Shown here piece after piece: positions 36,501 to 45,979 of a stretch of DNA of 64,000 bases (position 1 is its first letter; the number at the start of each line of letters is the position of its first letter). Source of the stretch: Flavobacterium sp. LC2016-13 (GTDB taxonomy: Bacteria > Bacteroidota > Bacteroidia > Flavobacteriales > Flavobacteriaceae); the NCBI RefSeq assembly GCF_009707955.1, contig NZ_WMDQ01000004.1, positions 434,001 to 498,000 of the forward strand, read 5' to 3'. The notes beneath the pieces are model-generated. The model saw only the letters and a program-made list of their open reading frames with translations, had not been told where the DNA came from and did no database searches. The translations under genes and the position numbers were made by a program.

Positions 36501-38079
36501 AAACTCTACACCTTATGTAGGTTTGATTTCGCCTCCTCCTCACCACGATATTTATTCTATCGAGGATTTATCTCAGTTGATTTACGATTTGAAAAATGCA
36601 AACCGTGAAGCGCGTGTAAACGTAAAATTAGTTTCTGAAGTTGGAGTTGGAACCATTGCTGCCGGTGTTGCCAAAGCAAAAGCTGACGTTATCCTTATTT
36701 CTGGTTACGATGGAGGAACTGGTGCTGCACCATTAACTTCATTGCAACACACAGGTATTCCGTGGGAACTTGGATTGGCAGAAGCCCAACAAACTTTAAT
36801 CTTAAATGATTTAAGAAGCCGTGTAGTTCTTGAATGTGACGGACAATTGAAAACTGGTCGTGATGTTGCGATTGCTGCATTATTAGGAGCTGAAGAATTT
36901 GGTTTTGCTACTGCCCCACTTGTAGCTTCAGGTTGTATCATGATGAGAGCTTGTCACTTAAATACTTGCCCGGTTGGTATTGCAACTCAGGATCCTGAAT
37001 TGAGAAAAAATTTCAAAGGAACTCCGGAGCACGTAATCAACTTCATGTATTTTATCGCTGAAGAATTAAGAGAAATCATGGCACAATTAGGTTTTAGAAC
37101 CTTAAAAGAAATGGTTGGTCAGTCACAAAAATTAAATGTGAACAAAGCGATCAAACATTACAAAGCAAATGGTTTAGATTTATCATCAATTCTATACAAA
37201 CCGGAAAAAGCTAAAACGGTTCCAAATCACAATACAACAGAGCAAGATCACCAACTTGAAAATGTATTGGATTTTGCGATCATCAAAGAAGCAATTCCAT
37301 CTATTTATAGAAAAGAAAAAACAAGAGTTACGTTTAAAATTAAAAATACAGACCGTTCTGTAGGTGCTATTTTGAGTAATGAAATCTCAAAAATATATGG
37401 CGCACAAGGATTACCTGATGACACTATTTTAGTTGATTTTGAAGGTTCTGCCGGACAAAGTTTTGGTGCTTTTGCAACAAACGGATTGTCATTTAAAATT
37501 CACGGAAACTGTAATGATTATTTAGGAAAAGGGCTGTCCGGAGGAAAACTAATTGTTAAAGTCCCTCCTACTGCAACCTTCAAACCTGAAGACAATATCA
37601 TTATCGGAAACGTTGCCCTTTACGGAGCTATCACCGGAGAGGCTTATATTAATGGAATAGCCGGAGAACGTTTTTGTGTAAGAAATTCTGGAGCAACAGC
37701 CGTTGTTGAAGGAATTGGAGATCACGGATGCGAATACATGACCGGTGGTACAGTGGTTGTTTTAGGAAAAACAGGTAGAAACTTCGCAGCTGGTATGAGC
37801 GGTGGTGTAGCTTATGTTTATGATCCGAAACAAAAATTCGATTCGACAGTATGTAACATGGAAATGGTTGCATTTGACCCAATCGAAGAAGATGATGTCA
37901 TCAAACTAAGACGCTTGATTAGAAATCATTCATTGTACACCAGCAGTCCATTAGCAAAAAGAATTTTAGCAGACTGGGAAAATGAGCAGAAACATTTCGT
38001 AAAAGTAATGCCAACTGATTACAAAAAAGCATTACAACGAATTGCAGAAGAGAAAAAAATAGAAGAATTAATAGCTTAA
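33565..38079 (+). CDS. gltB: Glutamate synthase large subunit
   Basis: 1504-residue NADPH-GOGAT large chain: it takes ammonia from glutamine and makes glutamate from 2-oxoglutarate. The Ntn-type amidotransferase domain (about 18-430) starts at Cys18 in EHDNCGAGF after a short propeptide that must be cleaved. The FMN synthase domain (about 800-1200) includes [10 protein letters not shown] and the 3Fe-4S cluster motif [15 protein letters not shown]. The C-terminal beta-helix (GXGXG repeats) ends the chain. gltD follows. The divergently placed sucC and this gene share an upstream region with an NtcA-like dyad. Confidence 0.97.
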   Translation: MKVKEQGLYLPEFEHDNCGAGFICNLNGIKSNDIIHKALDILIKLEHRGAVSSDGRTGDGAGILFDIPHAFFKKVCDFEIPETREYAVGMLFLPKSKNQVSFCMNAFESTIKDQNLKILGWRDVPVEVENLGQIAAEKEPTVKQVFVSKNGQNLTEQEFNAKLFAARKIAEHAVRGSKTSESHMFYFSSLSTTTIIYKGLLMPEDISRYYVDLKDPDLVTRLALVHQRFSTNTFPSWELAQPFRYMCHNGEINTLRGNVSRMRAREELMQSKVFGDDIKKLFPIILEGKSDSASMDMVVELLLMTGRSLPEAMMMVVPEAWEKHQTMSPEKKAFYEFNACIMEPWDGPASIPFTDGNVIGALLDRNGLRPSRYTLTHSGFVIMSSEIGVLDIDPEDVIQHGRLEPGKMFLVDMNEGRIIEDDEVKKAIVTKRPYKEWLDANLLPLAKVPYTNNPTPVEKLDFQTRQRLFGYTIEDLKTIINPMGGQGAEAISSMGNDTPLAVLSDQPQLLYNYFKQLFAQVTNPPLDGIREEIITDISLAVGGDFNIFEIESKQCKKLKIQNPVISNEDLDKIRNIDHADFKSATISTLYKIEKGVNGLERALEKCVQATFKAVSEGCNVIILSDRGVSEQLAPIPMLLACSYIHHSLNILQVRSKFGIIIESAEPREPHHFALLFGYGASAINPYMVNEIIHDQVNQGFIKGVKADYAIVNYNKAIAKGIVKIMNKIGISTLHSYRAAQIFEILGLNKTFTSKYFPYTPSRIEGIGLMEVEKEVKKRFQKAFPNSKVANLLPLEIGGIYRWRRGGEKHMFNPTTISKLQQAVRLNSPESYKEYSNMVNEQSSNLMTIRGMFEFNNLDPISIDEVEPWTEIVKKFKTGAMSYGSISREAHENLAIAMNRIGGKSNSGEGGEDPKRFQKEINGDSRNSAIKQVASGRFGVSINYLTNAKEIQIKMAQGAKPGEGGQLPGEKVVPWIAETRNSTPYVGLISPPPHHDIYSIEDLSQLIYDLKNANREARVNVKLVSEVGVGTIAAGVAKAKADVILISGYDGGTGAAPLTSLQHTGIPWELGLAEAQQTLILNDLRSRVVLECDGQLKTGRDVAIAALLGAEEFGFATAPLVASGCIMMRACHLNTCPVGIATQDPELRKNFKGTPEHVINFMYFIAEELREIMAQLGFRTLKEMVGQSQKLNVNKAIKHYKANGLDLSSILYKPEKAKTVPNHNTTEQDHQLENVLDFAIIKEAIPSIYRKEKTRVTFKIKNTDRSVGAILSNEISKIYGAQGLPDDTILVDFEGSAGQSFGAFATNGLSFKIHGNCNDYLGKGLSGGKLIVKVPPTATFKPEDNIIIGNVALYGAITGEAYINGIAGERFCVRNSGATAVVEGIGDHGCEYMTGGTVVVLGKTGRNFAAGMSGGVAYVYDPKQKFDSTVCNMEMVAFDPIEEDDVIKLRRLIRNHSLYTSSPLAKRILADWENEQKHFVKVMPTDYKKALQRIAEEKKIEELIA

Positions 38080-38173
38080 TTAAAAGGTTCTGAGGTACAA
38101 AGGTGCAGAGGTGCTAAGTTTTTTAACTCACCTCTCACATTTTACAACTCACAACTAAATTTATTTAAATGTC
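38080..38173 (+). repeat. gltB-gltD spacer with degenerate repeats
   Basis: 94-bp spacer holding reiterations of AGGTGC/AGGTAC-type units (about 38086-38120). It probably lies within the gltBD transcript. Confidence 0.4.
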
Positions 38174-39628
38174 ATGGGTAAAATAGGCGGATTTAAAGAA
38201 TATAACAGAGCCGACGAAAGTAATTTAGCAGTAGCAGAACGTGTTTCAAACTACAACGAATTTACTATTCCGTTAGCAAAAGATAAAGTAAAAGAACAAG
38301 GCTCAAGATGTATGGATTGTGGTATTCCTTTTTGCCACAGTGGTTGTCCGTTAGGAAATTTAATTCCTGACTTCAACGACATGGTACATCAGGAAGAATG
38401 GCAAAGTGCATTAGAGATTTTACAATCTACTAATAACTTTCCGGAATTTACAGGTCGCTTATGCCCTGCTCCATGCGAAAAAGCATGTGTATTAGGAATC
38501 ATCAAAGATCCTGTTTCAATCGAAAACATCGAGAAAAACATTGTTGAAATTGGTTTTGCAGAAGGCTGGATAAAACCACAAACTCCATTAACCAGAACAG
38601 GAAAAACAGTTGCCGTAATTGGTTCAGGTCCTGCAGGATTAGCAGCAGCACAACAATTAAACAGAGCTGGACACACAGTTACTGTTTTTGAAAGAGATAA
38701 CGCTATTGGAGGTTTATTACGCTACGGAATTCCGAATTTCAAACTAGAAAAAGGAATCATCGACAGACGTGTAGCTATTCTTGAAGCAGAAGGAATCACT
38801 TTTAAAACCAATGTAAATGTTGGTGTTAACTTTAGTGTAGCAGAATTAAACACTTTCGATTCTATCGTTTTATGCGGAGGAGCAACAGAAAGAAGAAGTT
38901 TGCCAACTAAAGGAATCGAAAGTAAAGGCGTTGTTCAGGCAATGGATTTCTTAACACAACAAACTAAAGTTGTATTTGGAGAGTCAATTCCAGACCAAAT
39001 TAAAGCAACCGGAAAAGATGTAATCGTTATTGGTGGTGGAGATACAGGTTCAGACTGTATTGGAACTTCAAACAGACACGGAGCAAAATCGGTAACTAAC
39101 TTTGAGATTTTACCAAAACCTCCGGTTGGAAGAAGCGAGTCAACTCCTTGGCCTTTCTGGCCGTTGCAGTTAAAAACCTCATCTTCTCACGAAGAAGGCT
39201 GCGACAGAAACTGGTTAATCAATACTAAAGAATTCATTTCTAATGATAAAGGTGAATTAACCGGATTAAAAACTGTTGAAGTAGCATGGAAAATGACTCC
39301 AGGTCAACGTCCAGAATTAATCGAAAAAGAAGGTTCAGAAAAAATCTGGCCTTGCGACTTAGCTTTATTGGCTTTAGGATTTACAGGTCCTGAAAAAACA
39401 TTAAGCGAGCAATTAGGTCTTGAAATCGATATGAGAAACAACTATAAAGCTAAAAATTATCAAACAAATGTTCCTCACATTTTCACTGCTGGTGATATGC
39501 GAAGAGGACAATCGTTGATTGTTTGGGCTATTTCAGAAGGTCGCGAAGCAGCAAGAGAAGTAGATTTGTTCTTAATGGGCTCTACAAACTTGCCAACCAA
39601 AGGAAACGGAGACTTACCGAGTTTGTAA
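38174..39628 (+). CDS. gltD: Glutamate synthase small subunit
   Basis: 484-residue FAD/NADPH-binding subunit that feeds electrons to GltB. The N-terminal domain has two 4Fe-4S clusters: CMDCGIPFCHSGCPLGN and CPAPCEKACVLG. FAD-binding GSGPAGLAAAQQL near residue 155 and NADPH-binding VIGGGDTGSDC follow; GDMRRGQSLIVWAI near the end is the family's flavin-contacting segment. 94 bp after gltB; terminator at 39656-39690. Confidence 0.97.
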   Translation: MGKIGGFKEYNRADESNLAVAERVSNYNEFTIPLAKDKVKEQGSRCMDCGIPFCHSGCPLGNLIPDFNDMVHQEEWQSALEILQSTNNFPEFTGRLCPAPCEKACVLGIIKDPVSIENIEKNIVEIGFAEGWIKPQTPLTRTGKTVAVIGSGPAGLAAAQQLNRAGHTVTVFERDNAIGGLLRYGIPNFKLEKGIIDRRVAILEAEGITFKTNVNVGVNFSVAELNTFDSIVLCGGATERRSLPTKGIESKGVVQAMDFLTQQTKVVFGESIPDQIKATGKDVIVIGGGDTGSDCIGTSNRHGAKSVTNFEILPKPPVGRSESTPWPFWPLQLKTSSSHEEGCDRNWLINTKEFISNDKGELTGLKTVEVAWKMTPGQRPELIEKEGSEKIWPCDLALLALGFTGPEKTLSEQLGLEIDMRNNYKAKNYQTNVPHIFTAGDMRRGQSLIVWAISEGREAAREVDLFLMGSTNLPTKGNGDLPSL

Positions 39629-39655
39629 TTCCGATAAACAACATAACTACTAACA

Positions 39656-39690
39656 AACCCTTGAATTTATATTCAGGGGTTTTGTTTTTT
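39656..39690 (+). terminator. Terminator after gltD
   Basis: AACCCTTGAA (39656-39665) pairs with TTCAGGGGTT (39672-39681, one G-U), followed by T-rich sequence. Confidence 0.8.
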
Positions 39691-39718
39691 ATGTCAATAA
39701 TCAAACGATCTCTATTTC

Positions 39719-39752
39719 AACATAGCCCGTGGTTGAAACCACGGGCTATGTT
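39719..39752. repeat. 15-bp GC-rich perfect hairpin
   Basis: AACATAGCCCGTGGT (39719-39733) pairs with ACCACGGGCTATGTT (39738-39752), loop TGAA. Its GC-rich stem differs sharply from the surrounding AT-rich DNA and sits about 80 bp before a TAGCCCCGAT repeat copy. Confidence 0.8.
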
Positions 39753-39830
39753 TTGAGCATTTTGAGAAAATTAAAAATTCGTGGCAAAAAAAATGTTTTG
39801 AAGCATCACAATTGGTGTTTTAATAAACAT

Positions 39831-39892
39831 AGTTCCCGCTTTCGGCTATATCTCTCCGTTTCACTACGAGGATACCGCCTCAATCGGGGCTA
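39831..39892 (-). repeat. Dispersed TAGCCCCGAT repeat, copy 2 (minus strand)
   Basis: Minus-strand blocks TAGCCCCGATTGAGGCGG, TATCCTCGT...ACGGAGAGATATAG (hairpin with one bulge) and AAAGCGGGAAC match the order in the other copies. Confidence 0.75.
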
Positions 39893-40045
39893 AATACAAT
39901 CATTTGGTTTCTTTTAAAATAGAAAAAATCCATCTAATCAATTAAATCTGTGGCAAAAAAACTTTGTATCTTAGCATCTAAGAACCTTAGCATCTTTTAA
40001 GAGGTTACAAAAATTCGAAATAAAGCACTTTTTGTTTAAAAACAA

Positions 40046-40065
40046 ACAATTTGTTACAATTTGTT
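40046..40065 (+). promoter_or_regulatory. Tandem 10-bp repeat before lysA promoter
   Basis: ACAATTTGTT occurs twice back to back (40046-40055, 40056-40065), one helical turn apart, 17 bp before the -33 element. A possible operator. Confidence 0.4.
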
Positions 40066-40081
40066 ATTTTTCTACAAAAAA

Positions 40082-40112
40082 TTTGCTGTTAGTCAAAAGT
40101 GTAATAACTTTG
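40082..40112 (+). promoter_or_regulatory. lysA promoter (TTTG-N19-TAACTTTG)
   Basis: -33 TTTG at 40082-40085 and -7 box TAACTTTG at 40105-40112, separated by 19 nt, fit the Bacteroidota consensus well. Only 17 nt remain to the ATG at 40130, which argues against the in-frame ATG at 40061. Confidence 0.75.
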
Positions 40113-40129
40113 CTCAAAATAGTTTAAAA

Positions 40130-41353
40130 ATGCAAGCAAAAGATTTACTGCAGTTAGCAGACCAATTTGGAAGTCCATTATATGTTTATGATGCCGAAAA
40201 AATCCAATCTCAGTACAATAGATTAACAAAAGCTTTCTCTAAGGTAGAAAACTTAAGAGTTAATTACGCCATGAAGGCATTGTCTAACGTTGCGATTCTT
40301 CAGTTATTAAAGAACATGGGATCTGGTTTAGACACTGTATCAATTCAAGAAGTTTTATTAGGACTTCATGCTGGCTATGATCCTGACAAAATTTTCTTTA
40401 CACCAAACGGCGTTTCTCTTGAAGAAATCGAAGAAGTTGCCGCAATGGGTGTACAAATCAATATTGACAACTTATCTATTCTGGAGCAATTCGGAACAAA
40501 ATATCCACAAATTCCGGTATGTATTCGTATCAATCCACACGTAATGGCGGGTGGAAATGCTAATATTTCTGTAGGACATATCGATAGTAAATTCGGAATT
40601 TCGGTACATCAAATTCCGCATATATTGCGAATTGTAGAAAATACAAAAATGAGTATTGTTGGAATTCACATGCACACAGGATCTGATATTTTAGATATCG
40701 AAGTATTCTTGTATGCTGCTGAAATCTTGTTTGATACTGCAAAACACTTCAAAGATTTAGAATTTTTAGATTTCGGAAGCGGATTCAAAGTTCCTTACAA
40801 AAAAGACGATATCGAAACTGATATCGAAGAATTAGGTAAAAAATTATCAAAAAGATTCAATTCTTTCTGTGCAGAATATGGAAGAGATTTAACCTTGATT
40901 TTCGAACCAGGGAAATTTTTGGTGAGTGAAGCAGGTTTCTTCTTAGCAAAAGTAAACGTAGTAAAACAAACAACATCAACCGTTTTTGCCGGAGTTGATA
41001 GTGGTTTCAACCACTTAATTCGCCCAATGTTTTACGGTTCACAACATTATATCGAAAACATCTCAAACCCAAAAGGAAAAGAGCGTTTTTACTCAGTTGT
41101 AGGATACATTTGCGAAACTGATACTTTTGCCAACAACCGCAAAATTTCGGAAATTACAGAAGGTGATATTCTTGCTTTCAGAAACGCCGGAGCATACTGT
41201 TTTTCAATGTCTTCAAACTACAATTCAAGATACAAACCAGCCGAAGTTCTTTGGATGAACGGAAAAGGAATCTTGATTCGTGCACACGAAACATTCGAAG
41301 ATTTACTTAAAAATCAAATTCCGTTGCCACAAGAAGTTGCTGCAACAGTTTAA
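40130..41353 (+). CDS. lysA: Diaminopimelate decarboxylase
   Basis: 407-residue PLP enzyme that makes L-lysine from meso-diaminopimelate, the last step of lysine synthesis. Start at 40130 gives MQAKDLLQLADQFGSPLYVY; the upstream ATG at 40061 lies before the promoter. PLP lysine in NYAMKALSN (about residue 47), HMHTGSDI and FGSGFKVPY bind phosphate, and ICETDTFA holds the active-site Cys/Glu pair. AGAYCFSMSSNYNSR near the end is the other active-site loop. Terminator at 41383-41414. Confidence 0.96.
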   Translation: MQAKDLLQLADQFGSPLYVYDAEKIQSQYNRLTKAFSKVENLRVNYAMKALSNVAILQLLKNMGSGLDTVSIQEVLLGLHAGYDPDKIFFTPNGVSLEEIEEVAAMGVQINIDNLSILEQFGTKYPQIPVCIRINPHVMAGGNANISVGHIDSKFGISVHQIPHILRIVENTKMSIVGIHMHTGSDILDIEVFLYAAEILFDTAKHFKDLEFLDFGSGFKVPYKKDDIETDIEELGKKLSKRFNSFCAEYGRDLTLIFEPGKFLVSEAGFFLAKVNVVKQTTSTVFAGVDSGFNHLIRPMFYGSQHYIENISNPKGKERFYSVVGYICETDTFANNRKISEITEGDILAFRNAGAYCFSMSSNYNSRYKPAEVLWMNGKGILIRAHETFEDLLKNQIPLPQEVAATV

Positions 41354-41677
41354 AATAAAAAAAAAGAGAATATCACTCGAAGTCCCGTTTCTTAATTGAG
41401 GCGGGATTTTTTTTATTTTAGATTTTAGAGTTCAGATTTTAGATTGGTAAACGTTTGTCAGGCTGAGCGAAGTCGAAGTCTCAGTCCAATTTTGTCATTT
41501 CTCCTCCGTCGAAATGACACAAAATGCCGAATAACAACATTTAAAAACATAACCAACTCATTATAAACAACTAATAATCTTAAAAATACTTCAAAAAATA
41601 ATTAAAAATCACAAAAACTCGATTTTTTTTGTAATTTTAAGCTTACTAAATACGTTTTAATTTCAAATTGTTTTACT
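41354..41677. other. 324-bp gap: terminator and palindromic repeats
   Basis: Holds the lysA terminator, TTTAGATTTTAGA-type reiterations (41420-41450), a copy of GTCAGGCTGAGCGAAGTCGA (41458-41477) that recurs at 59354, and a TGTCATTTC / GAAATGACA hairpin (41494-41520). No gene. Confidence 0.6.
41383..41414 (+). terminator. Terminator after lysA
   Basis: TCCCGTTTC (41383-41391) pairs with GAGGCGGGA (41398-41406, two G-U pairs), then eight T. Confidence 0.85.
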
Positions 41678-42604
41678 ATGAAATTTTACACCGTAATTTT
41701 TTTTAGCATACTTTCTATTTCCTGTTTTTCTCAGAATGATAGTCTAAAAATAAAAAAAGACAATCGATTTAAAGTAGCAGGTTCTGTACTTGCAGACAGT
41801 TTTCTTAGTGTTCCCGGTGATTTTTCAGCAATGGGACACACTATTTCAAGTGATTGGAAAAGAACAGCTATTTATACCGCAGGAATAATTGGTCTAATTG
41901 CCGTTGACAAACAAACTACAGGTTTTTTGCACGATCACATAGAACCTAATATTGATTATAGTTTACCAAAAATCAAAAGCACAATTCCTCATGTAATCGG
42001 CACCGACTCTTATATTGTTTACCCAATTATTGGACTATATGCGGGTTCTCTAATTATTAATAACAAAAAAGGACAAGTTGTCGCTGTTAATGCCGTTAAA
42101 TCTTTAGCGTATTCTTATGTCATAACTCAAATAGTTCTAAAAACTATATCTTCAAGAAACAGGCCTCAAAGAAAAATAAACGATGATAATCCTGTTGTAG
42201 AGCCCTGGACAAAAAATCCGTGGGATTTTGGAAACTTCCATCATATCCACCTTACGCATGGAGGGAGCGGCACTTCATTCCCTTCTTTTCATTCTACCTC
42301 TTATTTTGCTGTTGCCAAAGTATTTCAAATGGAATACAACAACTATTGGATACCTTATACATTTGTAACTGTGGTATTTCTTTCAAATATAAAAAGTCAT
42401 GACCATTGGGTTTCAGACTTATTAGTAGGCGGATTAGTCGGTACCATAATCGGGCGATCGATAGTAATTAGCAGTCGTAAGCAAATCGCAAAAAATGAAT
42501 CTAGTGCTTTTAACGACAATCCTAAAAAATTTAAAATGCACAAACAATTAATTCCGCAAATTTCAAATTCTATGATTGGACTTCATTTTATTGGAACTTT
42601 TTGA
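41678..42604 (+). CDS. PAP2-family phosphatase
   Basis: 308-residue membrane protein with a signal peptide or signal anchor (1-18). The three PAP2 motifs are present: KTISSRNRPQRK (KxxxxxxRP), SFPSFHSTSYF (PSxH; the His is the proton donor) and SHDHWVSD (Rx5HxxxD in relaxed form, nucleophile His). About five or six membrane helices. Such enzymes dephosphorylate lipid phosphates or undecaprenyl pyrophosphate. No operon partner. Confidence 0.88.
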   Translation: MKFYTVIFFSILSISCFSQNDSLKIKKDNRFKVAGSVLADSFLSVPGDFSAMGHTISSDWKRTAIYTAGIIGLIAVDKQTTGFLHDHIEPNIDYSLPKIKSTIPHVIGTDSYIVYPIIGLYAGSLIINNKKGQVVAVNAVKSLAYSYVITQIVLKTISSRNRPQRKINDDNPVVEPWTKNPWDFGNFHHIHLTHGGSGTSFPSFHSTSYFAVAKVFQMEYNNYWIPYTFVTVVFLSNIKSHDHWVSDLLVGGLVGTIIGRSIVISSRKQIAKNESSAFNDNPKKFKMHKQLIPQISNSMIGLHFIGTF

Positions 42605-42760
42605 ATTCATTATTATAAAAATTTATCAGCGGTTACCTTTTCGTGAACACAACTCTTATAAACTAAGACAAACCTAATTTGTAAAAAAAATAATCTTAAT
42701 TATTTAATATATATATTAAATAATATACTTTTATAGAAAATCAAACCAAACATTTTATAC

Positions 42761-43831
42761 ATGAAAAAAACTATACTTTATTTTTTATTAGCCTTTTCTT
42801 TTTTTTAAATTAATGCACAGGTTAGTGCTTATACGTTTTCTCAAAGTACTAGTACATATAACCAAATTACGACAGGAACAATTTTAGGGGTCATCAGAAA
42901 TGAAGATCAAAATTTTTTAAATCCAGCAAATCTTTCTGGTGGTTCTACAGAGACGGGAGTAGGGTTTCCTATAGGATTTGATTTTACTTTTAATGGAGTT
43001 GTTTTTGACAGAGTGGGAGTTAATGTTAATGGATGGATTTCGTTGGGCCAAAGTTCCCTAACACCTTCTGTAGATATGAAGACAACTTCAGCGACACATT
43101 TGTACTCTGTTTTATCTTCAACGTATGTTTCAACTCCTACATATTTAAGAAATAGAATTGCCGGATTTCACGCTGACTTAAGTGGTGTAGTTAATCAAAC
43201 AAATTCATCTTTATCTTCAAATTTAAGAATTGCTACAATTGGAACTGCTCCTAATCGTGCCTTAATTGTGCAATGGACTAATTATAAATATTATGGTTAT
43301 ACTACTGGTTGTAATTTTGATTTTCAAATTATATTAAATGAAACATCAAATGTAGTTGATGTAGTGTATGGTTTCATGCAATTTACTCAAAGCAGTTCGT
43401 TTGCTCAAGTTGGATTGGGTGGTACTGAAAGTAGTGATTTTAACGTGCGAAAAACTTTTCTTGTTAATGATTGGAACAAAACAGTACCCTCAACAGACAA
43501 TGATAGTTATTGCTATACCAATCAACAAGTTATTAAGCCTGTAAGTGGCACTAAATTTTCATGGACACCAAATAAAAACTTAAGTACACCAACTTTCGAT
43601 TTATCAGATTTGGATGTTTATCCAAACCCTGTATCTAATATTTTAAATTTAAATTATAAAGATATAATTACGAATATAAAAATAGTCAATTTACTTGGGC
43701 AGGAAATAATTAATAAGAATGTAAACTCCAATAGTGAACAAGTCGATATGTCACAATTACTATCTGGCGTTTATATTGCTAAAATTTCTATTGATAATTC
43801 TGTTCGAACATTTAAAGTTATAAAAAAATAA
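42761..43831 (+). pseudogene. T9SS cargo protein gene with in-frame stop in signal peptide
   Basis: From ATG 42761 the frame reads 15 residues (MKKTILYFLLAFSFF), then TAA at 42806-42808, then INAQVSAYTF and continues open to the stop at 43831. Restoring one codon would give a normal Sec signal peptide ending in NAQ and a protein of about 356 residues. It has a beta-rich body with IGFDFTFNGVVFDRVGVNVN and a C-terminal T9SS type A sorting domain (LDVYPNPVSNILNL ... GVYIAKI, about the last 75 residues). The first downstream Met (43013) has no signal peptide. Probably a single TTA-to-TAA change, either a real pseudogene or a sequencing error. Terminator at 43855-43881. Confidence 0.8.
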
Positions 43832-43854
43832 TTTAATTTTTTATTCTTAATTTG

Positions 43855-43881
43855 AAGTCTCGATTTTTCGAGACTTTTTTT
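43855..43881 (+). terminator. Terminator after T9SS gene
   Basis: AAGTCTCGA (43855-43863) pairs with TCGAGACTT (43868-43876), then T run. Confidence 0.88.
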
Positions 43882-44243
43882 ATGCACATAATAACTGTTT
43901 CAAAAAAGTGATTTATAAAAATAAGAGAAAAACTAAAACAAATCTGTTTTTTGTGTAAAATGAGAAGATGAACTTCGCTCTTCGAAGTATTTTAATGAAA
44001 CTTAATTACTCTGTGAATCCCACTGATCTCATAATAAAAACATTAAGAAAAACTGTAGAAATCCAAAATAACAATAGAATCCCCCAGCTAACGCTAGCGC
44101 TAGCGATGAGGATAAATTCTTGCTAAACAAAGATTAATTCTTATCAGAAAAAACGTATTTTTGTTTCATTCAAATAAAAAAAATAGCACCCCAAGAAAAA
44201 CCCATCTTTTTCATCAACCACAAATTTTTCAAAAAATTTTAAA

Positions 44244-44251
44244 TACCTTTG
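44244..44251 (+). promoter_or_regulatory. -7 box TACCTTTG, XRE paralogue 2
   Basis: Exact TAnnTTTG match ending 4 nt before the ATG at 44256, the same arrangement as in paralogue 1. Confidence 0.6.
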
Positions 44252-44255
44252 AAGT

Positions 44256-44648
44256 ATGAGCACAGCAGAAAAACCAAAACATATTGGCAGAAATATTAGC
44301 CGAATCAGGGAACTTCGTGGAATGAAACAAGAAGCACTTGCACAGGCAATTGGTTCAAATCAGCAAGCTATTTCTGGTATTGAAGGAAGTGAAACCGTTG
44401 ATGAAACAAAACTTGTAAATATTGCAGAAGCACTTGGCGTTACGGTAGAAGCTATCAAAAGTTTTTCAGAAGAAAATGTATTTAATTATTTTAATACTTT
44501 TAATGAATCTGTTACAAACAGCAATTTTGGTCACAATAATATTTGCAATTTCAATCCTCTTGATAAAGTTGTTGAACTTTACGAACGTTTGGTTCAGGCT
44601 GAAAAAGAAAAAGTTGAGTACTTAGAAAAATTATATAAAGGGAAATAA
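44256..44648 (+). CDS. XRE-family helix-turn-helix regulator (paralogue 2)
   Basis: 130-residue paralogue of the protein at 15533-15946, sharing KPKHIGRNISRIRELR at the start, the HTH (KQEALAQAIGSNQQAISGIEGSE), EAIKSFSEENVFNYFNTFN in the middle and a coiled-coil end LVQAEKEKVEYLEKL. The coiled coil is shorter than in paralogue 1. Likely dimeric DNA-binding protein with the same or related operators. Followed by a terminator at 44671-44709, so it forms a single-gene unit. Confidence 0.88.
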   Translation: MSTAEKPKHIGRNISRIRELRGMKQEALAQAIGSNQQAISGIEGSETVDETKLVNIAEALGVTVEAIKSFSEENVFNYFNTFNESVTNSNFGHNNICNFNPLDKVVELYERLVQAEKEKVEYLEKLYKGK

Positions 44649-44670
44649 TTCCTTGAAAATAGAAAATATT

Positions 44671-44709
44671 AAAAAAGCACAAATATCTTATTATTTTGTG
44701 CTTTTTTTG
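44671..44709 (+). terminator. Terminator after XRE paralogue 2
   Basis: AAAGCACAAA (from 44674) pairs with TTTGTGCTTT (44695-44704), then T run. Confidence 0.85.
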
Positions 44710-44784
44710 TTTTATCAAAAATGAAAACTCTAAAATTATAACACAAAAAAAGATTACTTTAGTATCGTTATTAACCCTCAAATA

Positions 44785-45150
44785 ATGAAACCACGATTAC
44801 GAATCTTTATCTATCCATTACTTGCAGTATTGTACTTTTCTTCAACATTCCTTTTTATTTATATTGATACTCAACTGCAAATTTATGAGCTCTTTATTAC
44901 AGTTCCGTGCGGATTTATTATTATAAATATCTTTTATACTTTTCTAGTCTTAAAACTAAAACCGTTTTTAAATATCTTAAGCGCCGTAATTATCCCTTTT
45001 TTGAGTTTATTTTTGGCATTAAAATTTAGCGATTTACATATATTCTCTCGTTACGACGCCTATGATATAGGCACAACTATAATTGCTAATGCTGTTTTCC
45101 CAATTATGTTTTGGGAAATTATTTATCAGATAAAAATTAGAAAAACATGA
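44785..45150 (+). CDS. Four-helix membrane protein A1 (unknown)
   Basis: 121 residues, nearly all hydrophobic, with four predicted membrane helices (about 8-26, 36-54, 58-76, 92-115) and the end MFWEIIYQIKIRK. It is clearly paralogous to the protein at 45620 (same start MKP.[LR]RI and end FWEI[IV]YQ[IV]KIRK). No known family recognised. Overlaps the next gene by 4 bp (ATGA), indicating coupled translation. First gene of a small accessory run. Confidence 0.75.
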   Translation: MKPRLRIFIYPLLAVLYFSSTFLFIYIDTQLQIYELFITVPCGFIIINIFYTFLVLKLKPFLNILSAVIIPFLSLFLALKFSDLHIFSRYDAYDIGTTIIANAVFPIMFWEIIYQIKIRKT

Positions 45151-45578
45151 AAAAAACAATCCTGATATTATTCCTTTTATTACTTCCTTTTTATTCAAAA
45201 AGCAGTCCTTTAGATACAATTTCAACCTGGAAAGTTTATTACAATAATTCGTTGATCAAAAATTTAAACGAAATTGTAGACAATTCAATTGTAATCAAAA
45301 GTAAAGAATATAAAACCGGAGATTATTTGGCAATTCAATATTTTGATGATATGCCATGTCAAGACTGCAAGTATTCTTTTGTCGTAATTGGCGAAGGAAA
45401 ATTAGAAGTTTCAAGAATAGAATCTAAAGGAAAAAACAAACTAATTAAGATTAATCTAAAAGAACTTATGGATTTTCGTCATACTACTAATCAACCGTCG
45501 TTTGTAATTTATTTATATGGATTAGATGATAAAAACAAAAACAACGGAAAGAGATTAGTAACTCTAAAAATAGATTAA
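45147..45578 (+). CDS. Secreted hypothetical protein
   Basis: 143 residues with a signal peptide (about 1-19, ending SKSSP) and a mature part that is beta-rich, with CQDC at about 72-75 and a lysine-rich end. No family recognised. The start overlaps the stop of the four-helix protein by 4 bp, so the two are made together. Could be an immunity-type or surface protein; the CxxC might bind metal or form a disulfide. Confidence 0.65.
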   Translation: MKKTILILFLLLLPFYSKSSPLDTISTWKVYYNNSLIKNLNEIVDNSIVIKSKEYKTGDYLAIQYFDDMPCQDCKYSFVVIGEGKLEVSRIESKGKNKLIKINLKELMDFRHTTNQPSFVIYLYGLDDKNKNNGKRLVTLKID

Positions 45579-45619
45579 TTGTCTCTGAACTCAATAAAAA
45601 ACAAATAACAAAAATATCT

Positions 45620-45979
45620 ATGAAACCACAAATCCGAATCCTGCTATACTCAATATTATTCTTTCTATATCTTTCTTCAACTTCATTTTTACTCTCGCTA
45701 AACGAAATATTAAAAACTGATCCCTACATAACTTTAGGCTGTGGTTTTGCTATTTTAAATATGATTTATGCTTTTTTTGCCCTAAAATGGACCGTATTAT
45801 TAAATATAATTTCTTCTGTCGTTATTGCATCCTTAAGCTTATTCTTAGCCTTGAAGTTTACAAATTTGCATCTGTTTTTAAAATATGATCCTTATCAGGT
45901 CAAAACAGCAATATTCGCCAATGCAATTTTTTCAATTATATTTTGGGAAATTGTTTATCAGGTAAAAATTAGAAAGTGA
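45620..45979 (+). CDS. Four-helix membrane protein A2, paralogue of 44785
   Basis: 119 residues, four predicted membrane helices, and the closing motif FWEIVYQVKIRK. Aligned with the protein at 44785 it shares position and length of helices and the FLALKF segment, so it is a tandem duplication. Overlaps the following gene by 4 bp via GTGA. Function unknown. Confidence 0.75.
   Translation: MKPQIRILLYSILFFLYLSSTSFLLSLNEILKTDPYITLGCGFAILNMIYAFFALKWTVLLNIISSVVIASLSLFLALKFTNLHLFLKYDPYQVKTAIFANAIFSIIFWEIVYQVKIRK

Larger units (their letters stand above)
43832..44255. other. 424-bp gap: terminator, palindrome, XRE promoter
   Basis: Holds the terminator of the T9SS gene, a 14-bp perfect palindrome CGCTAGCGCTAGCG at 44092-44105, and the -7 box of the XRE paralogue (44244-44251). 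Nothing else recognised. Confidence 0.55.

Noticed and set aside
40061..40129. Longer LysA start at 40061
   Set aside because: It lies before the promoter TTTG-N19-TAACTTTG, so the mRNA would not contain it.
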